64,000 nucleotides of DNA from Woeseiaceae bacterium (GCA_028279985.1 JANQMR010000007.1:51119-115118), one strand, 5' to 3'. Positions 8,459-19,211 are shown, numbered from the stretch's first letter. Notes: generated by a model not told the origin, from the letters alone. Numbers and translations are program-made.

Positions 8459-9259
8459 ATGCATGCCCTGCTCAACGTAGCGGTCATGGCGGCGCGCCGC
8501 GCCGGCAACTCGCTGATGCGGCAGCTCGTCAAGCTGGACGAGCTGGCGGTCGAGAAAAAGGGCCACAACGACTTCGTGTCGGAGGCCGACCGCGCCGCCG
8601 AGCGCGTCATCATCGAGACCGTGCGCAAACATTATCCGGACCATGCCTTTCTCGCCGAGGAATCCGGGGCCAGCGGCGACTCGGCCACCGTCTGGATCAT
8701 CGATCCGCTCGACGGCACGACCAATTATCTGCACGGTTTTCCGGTTTTCGCCGTGTCGATCGGCGTTCGGGTGCAAGGCCGCACCGAACACGGCGTCGTT
8801 TACGATCCGATGCGCCAGGAGCTTTTTACCGCCTCGCGCGGCGCCGGCGCGCAACTGGACGGCAAGCGCATTCGCGTCAGTGGACGCACCCGGCTCGACA
8901 ATGCGCTGATCGGCACCGGCTTTCCGTTCCGGAATCTCGACGCCGACATCGCGCCGTATCTCGACATGCTCGGCAAGGTCGTCAGGAATACCGCCGGCGT
9001 GCGCAGGCCCGGCGCCGCCGCGCTCGATCTCTGTTACGTTGCCGCCGGCCGCCTCGACGCCTTCTGGGAAACCGGCCTAGCCGCCTGGGACCTAGCCGCC
9101 GGCAGCCTGATCATCCGCGAAGCCGGCGGTATCGTCAGCGGCCTCGACGGCAGCGAGGACTTCCTCGAGACCGGCCACGTCCTGGCCGGCACACCAAAGA
9201 TCTACGCCGGCATGGCGCGACTTTGCGCGACGGAAATCAGGACATTGCTGGCGAAATAA
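8459..9259 (+). CDS. suhB: Inositol-1-monophosphatase SuhB
   Basis: 266 residues from the ATG at 8459 (MHALLNVAVMAARRAGN). Mg-dependent phosphatase of the IMPase family; in enterobacteria SuhB also takes part in rRNA antitermination complexes. Metal-binding motifs are present: FLAEESG, the signature WIIDPLDGTTNYLHGFP, and the C-terminal WETGLAAWDLAAGSLIIREAGG. The gene is divergent from trmJ and convergent with secF; the gap after it contains a large inverted repeat. Confidence 0.95.
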   Translation: MHALLNVAVMAARRAGNSLMRQLVKLDELAVEKKGHNDFVSEADRAAERVIIETVRKHYPDHAFLAEESGASGDSATVWIIDPLDGTTNYLHGFPVFAVSIGVRVQGRTEHGVVYDPMRQELFTASRGAGAQLDGKRIRVSGRTRLDNALIGTGFPFRNLDADIAPYLDMLGKVVRNTAGVRRPGAAALDLCYVAAGRLDAFWETGLAAWDLAAGSLIIREAGGIVSGLDGSEDFLETGHVLAGTPKIYAGMARLCATEIRTLLAK

Positions 9260-9297
9260 CCAGAAAAACGAACAAGCCGGTTTCCTGGAAAGTGCAA

Positions 9298-9369
9298 GGG
9301 GCGGGTCCGGGAATGTCTCACCGAGTGAGTTTTCCTGTCCGGGCGAATGAGACATCCCCGGACCCGCCC
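9298..9369. repeat. Palindromic REP-like element, copy 1
   Basis: A 72-bp element with arms GGGCGGGTCCGGG(A)ATGTCTCA and its near-perfect complement TGAGACATCCCCGGACCCGCCC, separated by a 27-bp loop. It lies in the convergent gap between suhB and secF. A second copy with the same arms is at 23384-23469, also between convergent genes. It could act as a bidirectional terminator or be a mobile palindrome. Confidence 0.8.
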
Positions 9370-9411
9370 GACTACGGTAGCGACCAACCCCGAGACCGAG
9401 ACCGAGACCGG

Positions 9412-10350
9412 CTACGGCAGATCGTCGACCAGCTCCGGATCCTTGACCGGCTCTATCAGGTCCTGGGCACTGACCCCGAGCAGCAGCGCCGTCGCGCTCG
9501 CCGTGTAGATCGACGAGTAGGTGCCGACGATGATGCCGACGATCAGCGCGATCGAAAATGGTGCAATCGCCTCACCGCCCAAAAACAGCAGGGCGAACAA
9601 CACCAGCAGGGTCGTGAGTCCGGTGATCAGGGTTCGCGCCAGCATCTCGTTGATCGACACGTTCATCGATTCGTCCGCGGCGATGCCGCGCAACTTGAAG
9701 AAGTTCTCCCGGATCCGGTCGAAGGCGACGACCGTGTCGTTCAGCGAATAACCGATGACGGCGAGCACTGCGGCCACCACGGTCAGGTCGAACGGCAGCC
9801 CGAAGATCGAAAAGAAACCGATCGTCACGATCACGTCGTGCACCAATGCGGCAACCGCGCCGGCGGCGAACTTCCACTGGAAGCGGAACATCACGTAAGC
9901 GAAGATCATCATCAACGCGAAGATCATCGCGAGGCCGCCCTGCTCGGTGAGCTCCCTGCCGACCTGCGGGCTGACCGTCTCCACGCGTCTGAGGTCGACC
10001 GTCTGGCCGCCCGCGGCGAGCACCTCCTGCAGCCTTTCGCGGATCGCGCGCGAATCTCCCTCCTGCGGCGGCAGGCGAACCAGCACGTCGTCCTCGGCGC
10101 CGAAGTACTGCACTTGCGCGTCGTCGAAGCCGCTGGCAAGCAGATTGGAACGGATGCCTTCGAGGTCCGCGGCTTCCGGGTAGCCGACCTCGAGCAGGAT
10201 GCCGCCGGTGAAATCGATGCCGAATTCGAGCCCGCGGGTCGCCAGCGAAACGATCGACGCGATCACGACCACCAGGGAAACCACCAGCGCCACCTTGCGC
10301 CGGGATTCACCCAGGAAGTTGATCTTGGTCTTTTCCTTGATCAGTCGCAT
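9412..10350 (-). CDS. secF: Protein translocase subunit SecF
   Basis: 312 residues. Inner-membrane partner of SecD that uses the proton motive force to help complete preprotein export. The N-terminal basic segment is followed by the first membrane helix (VALVVSLVVVIASIVSLATRG), the GIDFTGG motif, a periplasmic domain and five further helices including the GYSLNDTVVAFDRIRENF motif of the SecD/SecF family. It follows secD with a 10-bp gap. Confidence 0.97.
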   Translation of the reverse strand: MRLIKEKTKINFLGESRRKVALVVSLVVVIASIVSLATRGLEFGIDFTGGILLEVGYPEAADLEGIRSNLLASGFDDAQVQYFGAEDDVLVRLPPQEGDSRAIRERLQEVLAAGGQTVDLRRVETVSPQVGRELTEQGGLAMIFALMMIFAYVMFRFQWKFAAGAVAALVHDVIVTIGFFSIFGLPFDLTVVAAVLAVIGYSLNDTVVAFDRIRENFFKLRGIAADESMNVSINEMLARTLITGLTTLLVLFALLFLGGEAIAPFSIALIVGIIVGTYSSIYTASATALLLGVSAQDLIEPVKDPELVDDLP

Positions 10351-10360
10351 CGACCGCTCC

Positions 10361-12178
10361 TCAGACCGGCAGGGATTCGAGCTTGCGGCCGCCGAAGGCC
10401 AGGTTGACGATCGCGCGGGTACCGATGATCGCCGTGAACATCGACGTGACGATGCCGAGCGACAGCGTGATCGCGAAACCCTTGATCGGCCCGGTGCCGA
10501 AAGCGAACAACACGACGGCCGCGATCAGGGTCGTGATGTTGGCATCGGCGATCGACGACAGGGCCTTCTCGTAACCGGAGTTGATGGCCGTCTGCGGCGA
10601 CGAGCCCGCCGACAGCTCCTCTCGTATTCGCTCGAAGATCAGCACGTTGGCGTCAACGGCCATGCCCACCGTCAATACGATACCGGCGATGCCGGGCAAG
10701 GTCAGCGAAGCCTGCAGCACGGACAGCAAGGCGACGATGAACACCAGATTGGACAACAGCGCGACGTTCGCGATCAGCCCGAATGCGCGATAGTAAATGG
10801 CCATGAACACGATAACGGCCAGAAAGCCGATCGTGATCGCCTGAAAGCCGCGGTCGATGTTGTCCTGCCCCAGGCTCGGCCCGATCGTCCGCTCGTCGAT
10901 CTTGTATACCGGCGCCGCGAGCGCACCCGCGCGCAACAGCAAGGCCAGATCGCGCGCCTCGAGCGGCGTCAGTCCCGTGATCTGGAAACTGCTCTTGAAT
11001 ACGCCGCGGATCGTCGCCGTGTTGATGATCTCCTCGGTCTTGATCGTGCGCTGCTCGGCGACGCCGTCGCGGATGACCGTATCGCGCCGGGTCTCGATGA
11101 ACACGGTGGACATCGGCTGGCCGACGTTGTCCAGGGTCGTCGCCAGCATCCGCTCGCCGCCGGTCGAATCGAGCGTGATGAAAACCGCCGGCTGGCCTTC
11201 GCTGAAACCCGATTCGGCGTCGATGATCTGATCGCCGGAAGCCACGACCTCGCGCTTGAGATACTGGTTGGGCTCGTCGCCACGGCCCGGATACTGCCGC
11301 GTTCCCGGCAGTTCCCGCGTCGAATCCACCAGGCGGAACTCCAGCGTCGCGGTTGCGGTCAGGATCTTGTCCAGCTCGTTGGGGTCCTGCACGCCCGGCA
11401 ACTGCACGACGATGCGGTCTTCTCCCTGGCGCTGCACCAGCGGCTCGGCGACGCCGAGCTCATTGACGCGATTCCTCAGGGTCGTGATGTTCTGTTCGAT
11501 CGACAGGTCCTTGCGCGCCTGGATCTGCGCGTCGGTCATTCGCACCCTGAGACTCCGGCCGTCGACACCGTCGGAGATCAGCACCTCGTCGTCCGCTTCA
11601 CGAATGATCTGGCGGGCCCGTTCCAGTTCCTCGGCCTCCCTGATGCGAACCGTGATCACCGAGCCGTCGACTTCGGCGCGGTTGATGATCCCGGCGTCGC
11701 GCAGGCGTTCGTTGAAATCCTGCTCGTAGAGCGACAGCCGCGTGTCGAGCGCCGTGTCCATGTCGACTTCCAGCAACACGTACACACCGCCGCGCAGATC
11801 GAGCCCGAGACTCATCGGCGACAACCCGAGCGCGCGTACCCAGGCCGGCAGTTTCGGTGCGAGCGTCGGCGCGACGCTCAGCTCGCCGTCGTAGGCGCTG
11901 CGCAAACGCTCGCGTGCCGCCGCCGCCAGCTCGTCCTCGCCGTCGTGAAACCGGATCACGACCCGGCCGTCCTTGAGATAACTCGCTTCCGGGACGATTT
12001 CCGAAGCCTCGAGCAGCCGGGTGACTTCCGCGACCCGCTCCTCGGAAAGGTCGCCGCCGTTCGCATCGGCAAGCTGCACGGCCGGCACGCTGCCGTAGAG
12101 GTTCGGCAGCGCCAGCAGCATTCCTACCAGCAGAATTGCGAGTACCAGCAGGTTGAGCCAGGCGGGAAACTTGTTCAT
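10361..12178 (-). CDS. secD: Protein translocase subunit SecD
   Basis: 605 residues. Inner-membrane SecDF component with six membrane helices and a large P1 periplasmic domain. Signatures are the first helix (LLVLAILLVGMLLALPNLYG), GLDLRGGVYVLLEVD, the central VVQLPGVQDPNELDKIL, and the membrane motif TVGMAVDANVLIFERIREEL. The order yajC-secD-secF and the upstream queA-tgt pair are conserved across gammaproteobacteria. Confidence 0.97.
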   Translation of the reverse strand: MNKFPAWLNLLVLAILLVGMLLALPNLYGSVPAVQLADANGGDLSEERVAEVTRLLEASEIVPEASYLKDGRVVIRFHDGEDELAAAARERLRSAYDGELSVAPTLAPKLPAWVRALGLSPMSLGLDLRGGVYVLLEVDMDTALDTRLSLYEQDFNERLRDAGIINRAEVDGSVITVRIREAEELERARQIIREADDEVLISDGVDGRSLRVRMTDAQIQARKDLSIEQNITTLRNRVNELGVAEPLVQRQGEDRIVVQLPGVQDPNELDKILTATATLEFRLVDSTRELPGTRQYPGRGDEPNQYLKREVVASGDQIIDAESGFSEGQPAVFITLDSTGGERMLATTLDNVGQPMSTVFIETRRDTVIRDGVAEQRTIKTEEIINTATIRGVFKSSFQITGLTPLEARDLALLLRAGALAAPVYKIDERTIGPSLGQDNIDRGFQAITIGFLAVIVFMAIYYRAFGLIANVALLSNLVFIVALLSVLQASLTLPGIAGIVLTVGMAVDANVLIFERIREELSAGSSPQTAINSGYEKALSSIADANITTLIAAVVLFAFGTGPIKGFAITLSLGIVTSMFTAIIGTRAIVNLAFGGRKLESLPV

Positions 12179-12231
12179 CGCAAGCGTCGGACCCTCGACA
12201 AATCGGACTCGGGGAGAGTAAGGCTTCTTCG

Positions 12232-12555
12232 TCAGGCTTCTTCGAAGGTGCCTTTGGGAATGACCTGCGAAACGCTGGCCTTCTGTATCTTGATTTCGGT
12301 GTTGTCGCTGATCTTGACCACCGCGTAGTGCTCCCCGACACCGGTGATCTGGCCGAGAATGCCCCCGGCCGTCAAGACCTCGTCTCCGACCTTGAGACCC
12401 GCGACGAGTTCGGTGTGCTGCTTTTGCTTCTTTTGCTGAGGCCGGATCAACAGGAAGTAGAAAGCGGCGAAAATGACGATCATCGGCAGCAGGAAGCTGA
12501 AGGGATCGGCCTGTTGCGCGCCTTGCGCGTAGGCGTTGCTTATCAAAAAGTCCAT
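12232..12555 (-). CDS. yajC: Preprotein translocase subunit YajC
   Basis: 107 residues from the ATG at 12555 (MDFLISNAYAQG), close to the 110 residues of E. coli YajC. One membrane helix (FSFLLPMIVIFAAFYFLLIRP) is followed by the hallmark QQKKQKQHTELVAGLKVGDEVLTAGGI. YajC associates with SecDF and also with AcrB in enterobacteria. The longer frame upstream to 12795 lacks family homology and includes a Phe/Ile-rich stretch encoded by AT-rich promoter-like DNA, so it was excluded. It lies 53 bp before secD. Confidence 0.93.
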   Translation of the reverse strand: MDFLISNAYAQGAQQADPFSFLLPMIVIFAAFYFLLIRPQQKKQKQHTELVAGLKVGDEVLTAGGILGQITGVGEHYAVVKISDNTEIKIQKASVSQVIPKGTFEEA

Positions 12556-12613
12556 CGAATCAACCCAGGCGTGCGTTGCCTTGATTTCCGTCGGGTAAGC
12601 CCCGGCGATTATG

Positions 12614-12642
12614 ATTATAAAGATTAACAGTATGACGCGCCG
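12614..12642 (-). promoter_or_regulatory. Possible promoter for yajC-secDF
   Basis: The 211-bp tgt-yajC gap has an AT-rich island on an otherwise GC-rich background. It contains a perfect TATAAT on the minus strand (12619-12614), 58 bp upstream of the yajC ATG. No good -35 box is visible at 16-18 bp, so it is only a candidate. Confidence 0.3.
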
Positions 12643-12766
12643 GCCGGCACGATGACCGGGCCGGCCGCCACGAACGAGCGCGGCATTATGGCACAGAGCC
12701 TCGAAGAATAGGGCCGACTTCGCCGAACGCAAGGCGCGGCCCGGCGACAATCTCCGGCGCGACGCT

Positions 12767-14904
<2,138 letters not shown>

Positions 14905-15064
14905 GCGCATGGGCGCGCATGGTAACCAATAGCGGGGCGAGCCGCGGTTCTTTTGGTGAAGCGACTTGTCCGAAGGCCCGCTCGAGCGACGGCCGACTCG
15001 AAGCCGCACCAGGCGGGCGCGGCTCGAGCCTGTCGTCAATAGACCTACGGTCGATCGACCGCGG

Positions 15065-16120
15065 TCAATCGATGACGGTCACGGTCTCGGCGGTGGGCGC
15101 CAACGGCGGACGGGGCGCCAGGGCCGTGCCGTCGTCGAACAGCCGTCCCTGCCGTTCGTCGGGCATCTCGATTTTCAAGGTCCGGCGCTTTTTGTCGCGC
15201 AGGATCTTGAGCTCCATCGCCTCGCCGGCCTGGTATGAGCCCAGAATCCGCAAGGCATGGCCGACCGAACCCGGCTCGCGGCCGTCGATGCTCTTGATGA
15301 CGTCGCCGTCCTCGAGCTGCAAGGCCGCACCCGAAGGCGCCTTGACGACCAGCAGGCCGGAATCGGTACCGAAGTACCGGCCCAGTCCCTCACTGAGCTC
15401 GACGAGCTCCATGTCGCCCCAGTCATTGGCCGCCCACATCGACGAAAACCGAAGCTCACGGGTGACCGGCGCCGCAACATGGACGTTCGGGCTGCCGCGC
15501 AGGCGTACGTTCGGCGACCAGGCAAACACGTTCCCGGCCGAGACCCGCGGTTCGAGCGTGACTTTGCGCACGTCGCCGTCGCGCAGGTATTCGACGGCGA
15601 GTTCGTCGCCCGCCTCGACGCCACTCATGAAATCGAGCAAGCGGCGGTTGGCCGCCGCGGCGCTGGACGCGCTGAGCGATTCTTCATTGACGGCAGTGAG
15701 CACGTCGCCGGCCCGCAACCCGGCCTCGGCCGCGGCGCTGCCGGGCGTGACGCCCATGATCGCGACACCTTCGACCGGTCCGTCCCGCTCGTCCTTGCCG
15801 ATGGTTACGCCCAGCCGCGGGCGCCCCATCAAATCGACGAACACCTGCTCGCTTTCCAGGACCCGCGGCAGGCGTCGCGTGCTCAACTCGGCAATCTTGC
15901 GGGCCGCCAGCTCGAGTTCGCGTTCGGCTTCGGCCATCTTTTGCTCCACCTCTTGCATTTCCAGAACGCGCTCGCGCTCGGCTTGGGCCATCGCGCGTTC
16001 CGCTTCGCGCAGCTCCATCTGGTGTTCGGCTTCGGGCGATTCATCACGCGATTGCGCAGCGGCCGCTGCGGCGAGCAAAAGAGCCGCCGCGGCAACCGTC
16101 GTCGATTTCCAGTACTTCAT
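15065..16120 (-). CDS. Envelope protein with coiled coil and two PDZ domains
   Basis: 351 residues from the ATG at 16120, preceded by a strong AGGAGG nine bases upstream. A signal peptide (KYWKSTTVAAAALLLAAAAAAQ) is followed by an Ala/Glu/Arg-rich coiled coil (about residues 25-85, AEREL/AERER repeats). PDZ-1 lies at about 95-185 (LGVTIGKDERDG, GVTPGSAAAEAGLRAGDVLTAVN) and PDZ-2 near 240-330 (GLLVVKAPSGAALQLEDGDVIKSIDGREP). No protease domain is present. It starts 20 bp downstream of the anti-sigma stop and belongs to the sigma/anti-sigma operon, so a role in sensing or buffering envelope stress is plausible. No specific family name is recognised. Confidence 0.85.
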   Translation of the reverse strand: MKYWKSTTVAAAALLLAAAAAAQSRDESPEAEHQMELREAERAMAQAERERVLEMQEVEQKMAEAERELELAARKIAELSTRRLPRVLESEQVFVDLMGRPRLGVTIGKDERDGPVEGVAIMGVTPGSAAAEAGLRAGDVLTAVNEESLSASSAAAANRRLLDFMSGVEAGDELAVEYLRDGDVRKVTLEPRVSAGNVFAWSPNVRLRGSPNVHVAAPVTRELRFSSMWAANDWGDMELVELSEGLGRYFGTDSGLLVVKAPSGAALQLEDGDVIKSIDGREPGSVGHALRILGSYQAGEAMELKILRDKKRRTLKIEMPDERQGRLFDDGTALAPRPPLAPTAETVTVID

Positions 16121-16140
16121 GACTCGGACCTCCTGAATCG

Positions 16141-16731
16141 TCAAAACGCCGTCCGTTGCGCCTGCGCATAACGCAACTGAACCAGCAGCTTCATCAACCT
16201 GACTCGCTCCCGCCAGAATACCTCCCGGTCCCCGGGAGTCAGTCGCATCTCGGGATCGTTGAGCTGGTAATCGATCGCGGCGATGCGGTCTTCCAGCTCG
16301 GAAATCGTCAGCGCGGTACCGGCGCGGACCACGCGCGGACGCTCGGGCAAGGCCCTGAGATCGCGCTCGAGCTCACGCGACTCGACCATCAGGGCCTGCA
16401 GCGCGTTCACCGCATTCGCATTCGACGGCGGATGCTGCGGCTCGGTGCGATAGACGGGCTCGGGCGGCTGTATCAGGCCGGGTGCCAAAAACACGGCCAA
16501 AACCAGCGCGGCCGCGATGCCGCCACCCACGGTCCAGGTGGATACCCTGCGCCCCGGGGCAAGGCGCAACAGGCCCTCGGCTTCCGCCTGCCGGCGAATC
16601 CGGTGCCACAGCGCACTCGGCGGCGGCACGTCCGGAAGGCGCTCGAGCCCCGCCGCCAGCGCCTCGCGCTGATCCAGTGTCAAACTGGTCAAACCATAAA
16701 TCATGTCTTCGTTCCGGTTGTCTTCCGTCAT
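16141..16731 (-). CDS. Putative membrane anti-sigma factor
   Basis: 196 residues. An N-terminal cytoplasmic region with a Pro-rich segment (LPDVPPPSALWHRIRRQAEAEG), one membrane helix at about 67-88 (VGGGIAAALVLAVFLAPGLI), then a periplasmic helical region rich in Glu/Arg. No zinc-binding anti-sigma motif (HxxxCxxC) is seen. The identification rests on its place, three bases after the ECF sigma gene, and on its one-helix topology with N-terminus inside. It would hold the sigma factor inactive at the membrane. Confidence 0.7.
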   Translation of the reverse strand: MTEDNRNEDMIYGLTSLTLDQREALAAGLERLPDVPPPSALWHRIRRQAEAEGLLRLAPGRRVSTWTVGGGIAAALVLAVFLAPGLIQPPEPVYRTEPQHPPSNANAVNALQALMVESRELERDLRALPERPRVVRAGTALTISELEDRIAAIDYQLNDPEMRLTPGDREVFWRERVRLMKLLVQLRYAQAQRTAF

Positions 16732-16734
16732 CCT

Positions 16735-17334
16735 TCAGTAACTCCTGACCGCCGCGCCATCGGCGGCGTCGCCGGTCCGACCGGCATCGAGTATCGGTCT
16801 CAAGCGGCTGTAAGCACGCGACAACTGCGACTTCGAGAAGCTCTCGGTCTTGCCCATCAGCGCCGCAATCTCCTTGTGCGTAAACCCCTCGACGTCGTGC
16901 AACCAGACAACGGCGCGGCTGATCGAGGGCAAACTGGCCAGCGCGGCATCGAGATCCAGCGCGTCGTCGGGGCGAGCCGATACACCATGGGCCGCGACAT
17001 CTCCGGCGGTCGTGTCGTCCCAGTCGGCGTCGAGAGGCCGGCCTTTCGCGGTCCAGGCCGAGCGCAGGAACATCAGCGCCTTGGACACGGCGATCCGCCT
17101 GATCCAGCTCCCGATGGCAGCCTCGCCGCGGAATCCGCCGATCGAGCGCATGATCTCGATGAACGTCTCCTGGGTGAGATCCTCTGCCTGCGCCGGCACC
17201 CGGGTGAAACGCAGCACCAGCGAATAAACCGGCGCGGCGAAGGCGCGGTACAGAACCTCGTGAGCACGCGCGTCGCCGCGCGCGGCACGCCTGACGATCG
17301 CGGGATCGATTTCGATGTCGGCGAACTTGCTCAT
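16735..17334 (-). CDS. ECF-type RNA polymerase sigma factor
   Basis: 199 residues from the ATG at 17334 (MSKFADIEIDPAIVRRAARGD). Region 2 is clear (AHEVLYRAFAAPVYSLVLRFTRVPAQAEDLTQETFIEI then GSWIRRIAVSKALMFLR) and region 4 carries the helix-turn-helix DVEGFTHKEIAALMGKTESFSKSQLSRAYSRLR. ECF sigma factors redirect RNA polymerase to small regulons, usually envelope or stress genes. It heads a three-gene operon with an anti-sigma and a PDZ protein. Upstream and divergent is tRNA-Leu. Confidence 0.9.
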   Translation of the reverse strand: MSKFADIEIDPAIVRRAARGDARAHEVLYRAFAAPVYSLVLRFTRVPAQAEDLTQETFIEIMRSIGGFRGEAAIGSWIRRIAVSKALMFLRSAWTAKGRPLDADWDDTTAGDVAAHGVSARPDDALDLDAALASLPSISRAVVWLHDVEGFTHKEIAALMGKTESFSKSQLSRAYSRLRPILDAGRTGDAADGAAVRSY

Positions 17335-17415
17335 GTCTCGAAACTTAGATGCCGGCAGGCCGAAATTCGTCGCAGGGCGAACACGGGCAAAGTGGCGGCA
17401 TCGCGATGGCGAGCA

Positions 17416-17421
17416 TATACT
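17416..17421 (+). promoter_or_regulatory. -10 element of tRNA-Leu promoter (candidate)
   Basis: TATACT lies 13 bp upstream of the first base of the tRNA, suitable for a -10 box. The -35 region shows no clear consensus, so the call rests on the -10 and position. Confidence 0.4.
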
Positions 17422-17434
17422 GTTTCGCCCCCGG

Positions 17435-17521
17435 GCCGGGGTGGCGGAACTGGTAGACGCGCCGGACTCAAAATCCGGTTCTGGCAACAGAGTGCGAGTT
17501 CGATTCTCGCTCCCGGCACCA
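17435..17521 (+). tRNA. tRNA-Leu (anticodon CAA)
   Basis: 87 nt including an encoded CCA end. The acceptor stem GCCGGGG pairs with UCCCGGC (one G-U pair). The D-loop has the tRNA-Leu pattern GGCGGAACTGGTAGACGC. The anticodon stem CCGGA/TCCGG encloses the loop CTCAAAA, giving anticodon CAA, which reads UUG. A long variable arm (class II) and a normal T-arm (GCGAG-TTCGATT-CTCGC) follow. It is divergent from the ECF sigma gene and 30 bp upstream of the Nudix gene. Confidence 0.97.
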
Positions 17522-17551
17522 CTCGGGCCCCTTAAGCCCACAAGACCGACG

Positions 17552-18085
17552 ATGAACTACTGCTCTAGCTGCGGCGCAGCCGTGTCGCGCCGGATACCGG
17601 AAGGTGACAACCGCGAGCGCTGGATCTGCGAGACCTGCGGCCGCGTGCATTACCAGAACCCGCTGCCGGTGGTCGGCTGTATCGCCGAGCAGGACGGCAG
17701 GATCCTGCTATGCAAGCGTTCGATCGAACCCCGGTACGGTTACTGGACCGTGCCGGCGGGTTTCATGGAACTCGGCGAAACCCTCGCCGAGGGCGCCGCC
17801 CGCGAAACCCTCGAGGAAGCCTGCGCCGAGGTCGAGGTCGGGCGGCTGTTCGCGTCGATCGACGTTGTCGAGGCCGGCCAGGTGCATTTCTTTTTCACCG
17901 GCCGGCTCAAAGGGGGTTACGGCGTCGGCGAGGAAAGCCTGGCCGTCGAGTTGTTTGCCGAAGACGAGATACCCTGGGACGAGATCGCCTTCAAGAGCGG
18001 CAAGTTTGCCCTGGAGAAGTACTTCGAGGACCGGGGCGAAGACAAGGGCGTGCATTTTCACGAGCTGCGCCGCCGCGGCCTCTGA
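17552..18085 (+). CDS. Zinc-ribbon Nudix hydrolase
   Basis: 177 residues from the ATG at 17552. The N-terminus is a four-cysteine zinc ribbon (CSSC then CETC) of the Nudix_N_2 type, followed by a Nudix fold with a complete box: GFMELGETLAEGAARETLEE, giving G-x5-E-x7-R-E-x2-E-E. Proteins of this architecture hydrolyse nucleoside-diphosphate-linked compounds (ADP-ribose, NADH or FAD classes); the substrate cannot be told from sequence. It stands alone after tRNA-Leu. Confidence 0.9.
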   Translation: MNYCSSCGAAVSRRIPEGDNRERWICETCGRVHYQNPLPVVGCIAEQDGRILLCKRSIEPRYGYWTVPAGFMELGETLAEGAARETLEEACAEVEVGRLFASIDVVEAGQVHFFFTGRLKGGYGVGEESLAVELFAEDEIPWDEIAFKSGKFALEKYFEDRGEDKGVHFHELRRRGL

Positions 18086-18220
18086 GCTCCCGGTACTCGA
18101 CTCACGGCTTTGCTATCGGGTCTTGCCGCTACAGCGGACTCACGGAACTCTTCGCCGGAATCCATCGACGAGCTATACCTCGTCGAGTTCTCCCTGGTCG
18201 AACTATGCCTCGGAATCGCA

Positions 18221-18976
18221 TTACTCCCCGTTCGACTTGCTGTCGAGCCGTGCTTTGAGCTGTTTCGGCGCCAGGTAACCGCCGATCAGCTCGCCGTCTT
18301 CGAGCACGATGGCCGGGGTGCCGGACAGGCCCACTTCCTGGCCCATCACGTAGTGCCGGCTGATGGTCGATGCGTCGCAGTTCTCGGAATCGAACTTACG
18401 ATCCAGCTTGGCCATGGTCAGCGCGTATTTGCGATCCCGCGAACACCAGACTTCCTCCGACGTGATCCAGGTACGCGACGACGGCCCCATGCGGGGATAC
18501 AGGAAGTAACGCACCTCGATGCCGAGCTCCAAGTACTCGTCGATCTGTTCGTGCAGGCGCCGACAATACGTGCAATCGACGTCGGTGAAAATCGCGACCG
18601 AGTGCTCAGGCGACGCCGGTGAAAACACGATGGACTGATCCTCGCCGGCCGATGCCAGGAGCTCGCGCCGTGCATCGCTGCGGCTGGCCTCCGTCAGGTT
18701 CACGTCGCGTTCCAGGTCGATGACATCACCCTGTAACAGGTAGCGGCCGTCGGCGCTCACGTAGGCGACGGTGGAACCCTTCTGGATCTTGTACCAGCCG
18801 TCGATCTCGCTGCGGCCGATGTCGCCGGGTTCGATCGCATCGAACTTCTCGGTTACCGTCTGCCGGACCGACTGGAGCTCTTCGTCGACACCCTCGGCCA
18901 GCGCGGTTGCGCCGAGCAGCAGCACCCCCGAAGCCATCGTGATACGGGTGACGAGTTGCTTGAGCGATTGGCGCAT
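18221..18976 (-). CDS. dsbC: Thiol:disulfide interchange protein DsbC
   Basis: 251 residues from the ATG at 18976, with GGAGG nine bases upstream. Signal peptide (RITMASGVLLLGATALAEG), N-terminal dimerisation domain and a thioredoxin fold with active site C-T-Y-C in FTDVDCTYCRRLHEQ, instead of the C-G-Y-C of E. coli DsbC. A second cysteine pair (VWCSRDRKYA and SENCDAS) matches the structural disulfide of DsbC. The cis-proline region reads SGTPAIVLEDGELIGGYL. The periplasmic isomerase corrects wrong disulfides. It follows xerD on the same strand, as in E. coli. Confidence 0.93.
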   Translation of the reverse strand: MRQSLKQLVTRITMASGVLLLGATALAEGVDEELQSVRQTVTEKFDAIEPGDIGRSEIDGWYKIQKGSTVAYVSADGRYLLQGDVIDLERDVNLTEASRSDARRELLASAGEDQSIVFSPASPEHSVAIFTDVDCTYCRRLHEQIDEYLELGIEVRYFLYPRMGPSSRTWITSEEVWCSRDRKYALTMAKLDRKFDSENCDASTISRHYVMGQEVGLSGTPAIVLEDGELIGGYLAPKQLKARLDSKSNGE

Positions 18977-18991
18977 GTAAGGACCTCCAAA

Positions 18992-19040
18992 ACTTGAGAA
19001 ATACTTGAGAAATACTTTGGGGAAACACTTGCGGAAAACG
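18992..19040. repeat. Degenerate 11-13 bp tandem repeat upstream of dsbC
   Basis: ACTTGAGAAAT occurs twice head to tail (18992-19002, 19003-19013), followed by two diverged units (ACTTTGGGGAAAC, ACTTGCGGAAAAC). It lies directly in front of the dsbC ribosome-binding site, in the xerD-dsbC gap. Confidence 0.7.
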
Positions 19041-19086
19041 GGGTATGGGACCGGCACGGCGCAGACGGGTTCCCGCAGCGGGTATT

Positions 19087-19127
19087 CTAGTGCCCTGTCC
19101 CGCAAATAGCTTGCACAATTCGCTGCG
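19087..19127 (+). repeat. Dispersed 41-bp CTAG-headed repeat, copy 1
   Basis: Begins CTAGTGCCCTGTCCCGCAAA and continues TAGCTTGCACAATTCGCTGCG. It matches copies at 32108 (plus) and 59268 (minus) over about 40 bp but is the most diverged of the three. It lies in the xerD-dsbC gap. It may be a trace of a small mobile element that targets CTAG. Confidence 0.65.
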
Positions 19128-19211
19128 TCTTTTCGTGCCCGGCCGAGTCGCCCCGACAGCCATCAGACCCGGCGGGGGCGGATTTTGTTACGACGCGACG
19201 CCAAGGAGACG

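Noticed and set aside
10199..12328. 709-codon plus-strand frame opposite secD
   Set aside because: Low-complexity Arg/Asp/Gln-rich translation typical of an antisense shadow.
17335..17541. N-terminal extension of the ECF sigma factor across tRNA-Leu
   Set aside because: The frame would read through the tRNA on the opposite strand; the normal ECF N-terminus starts at 17334.
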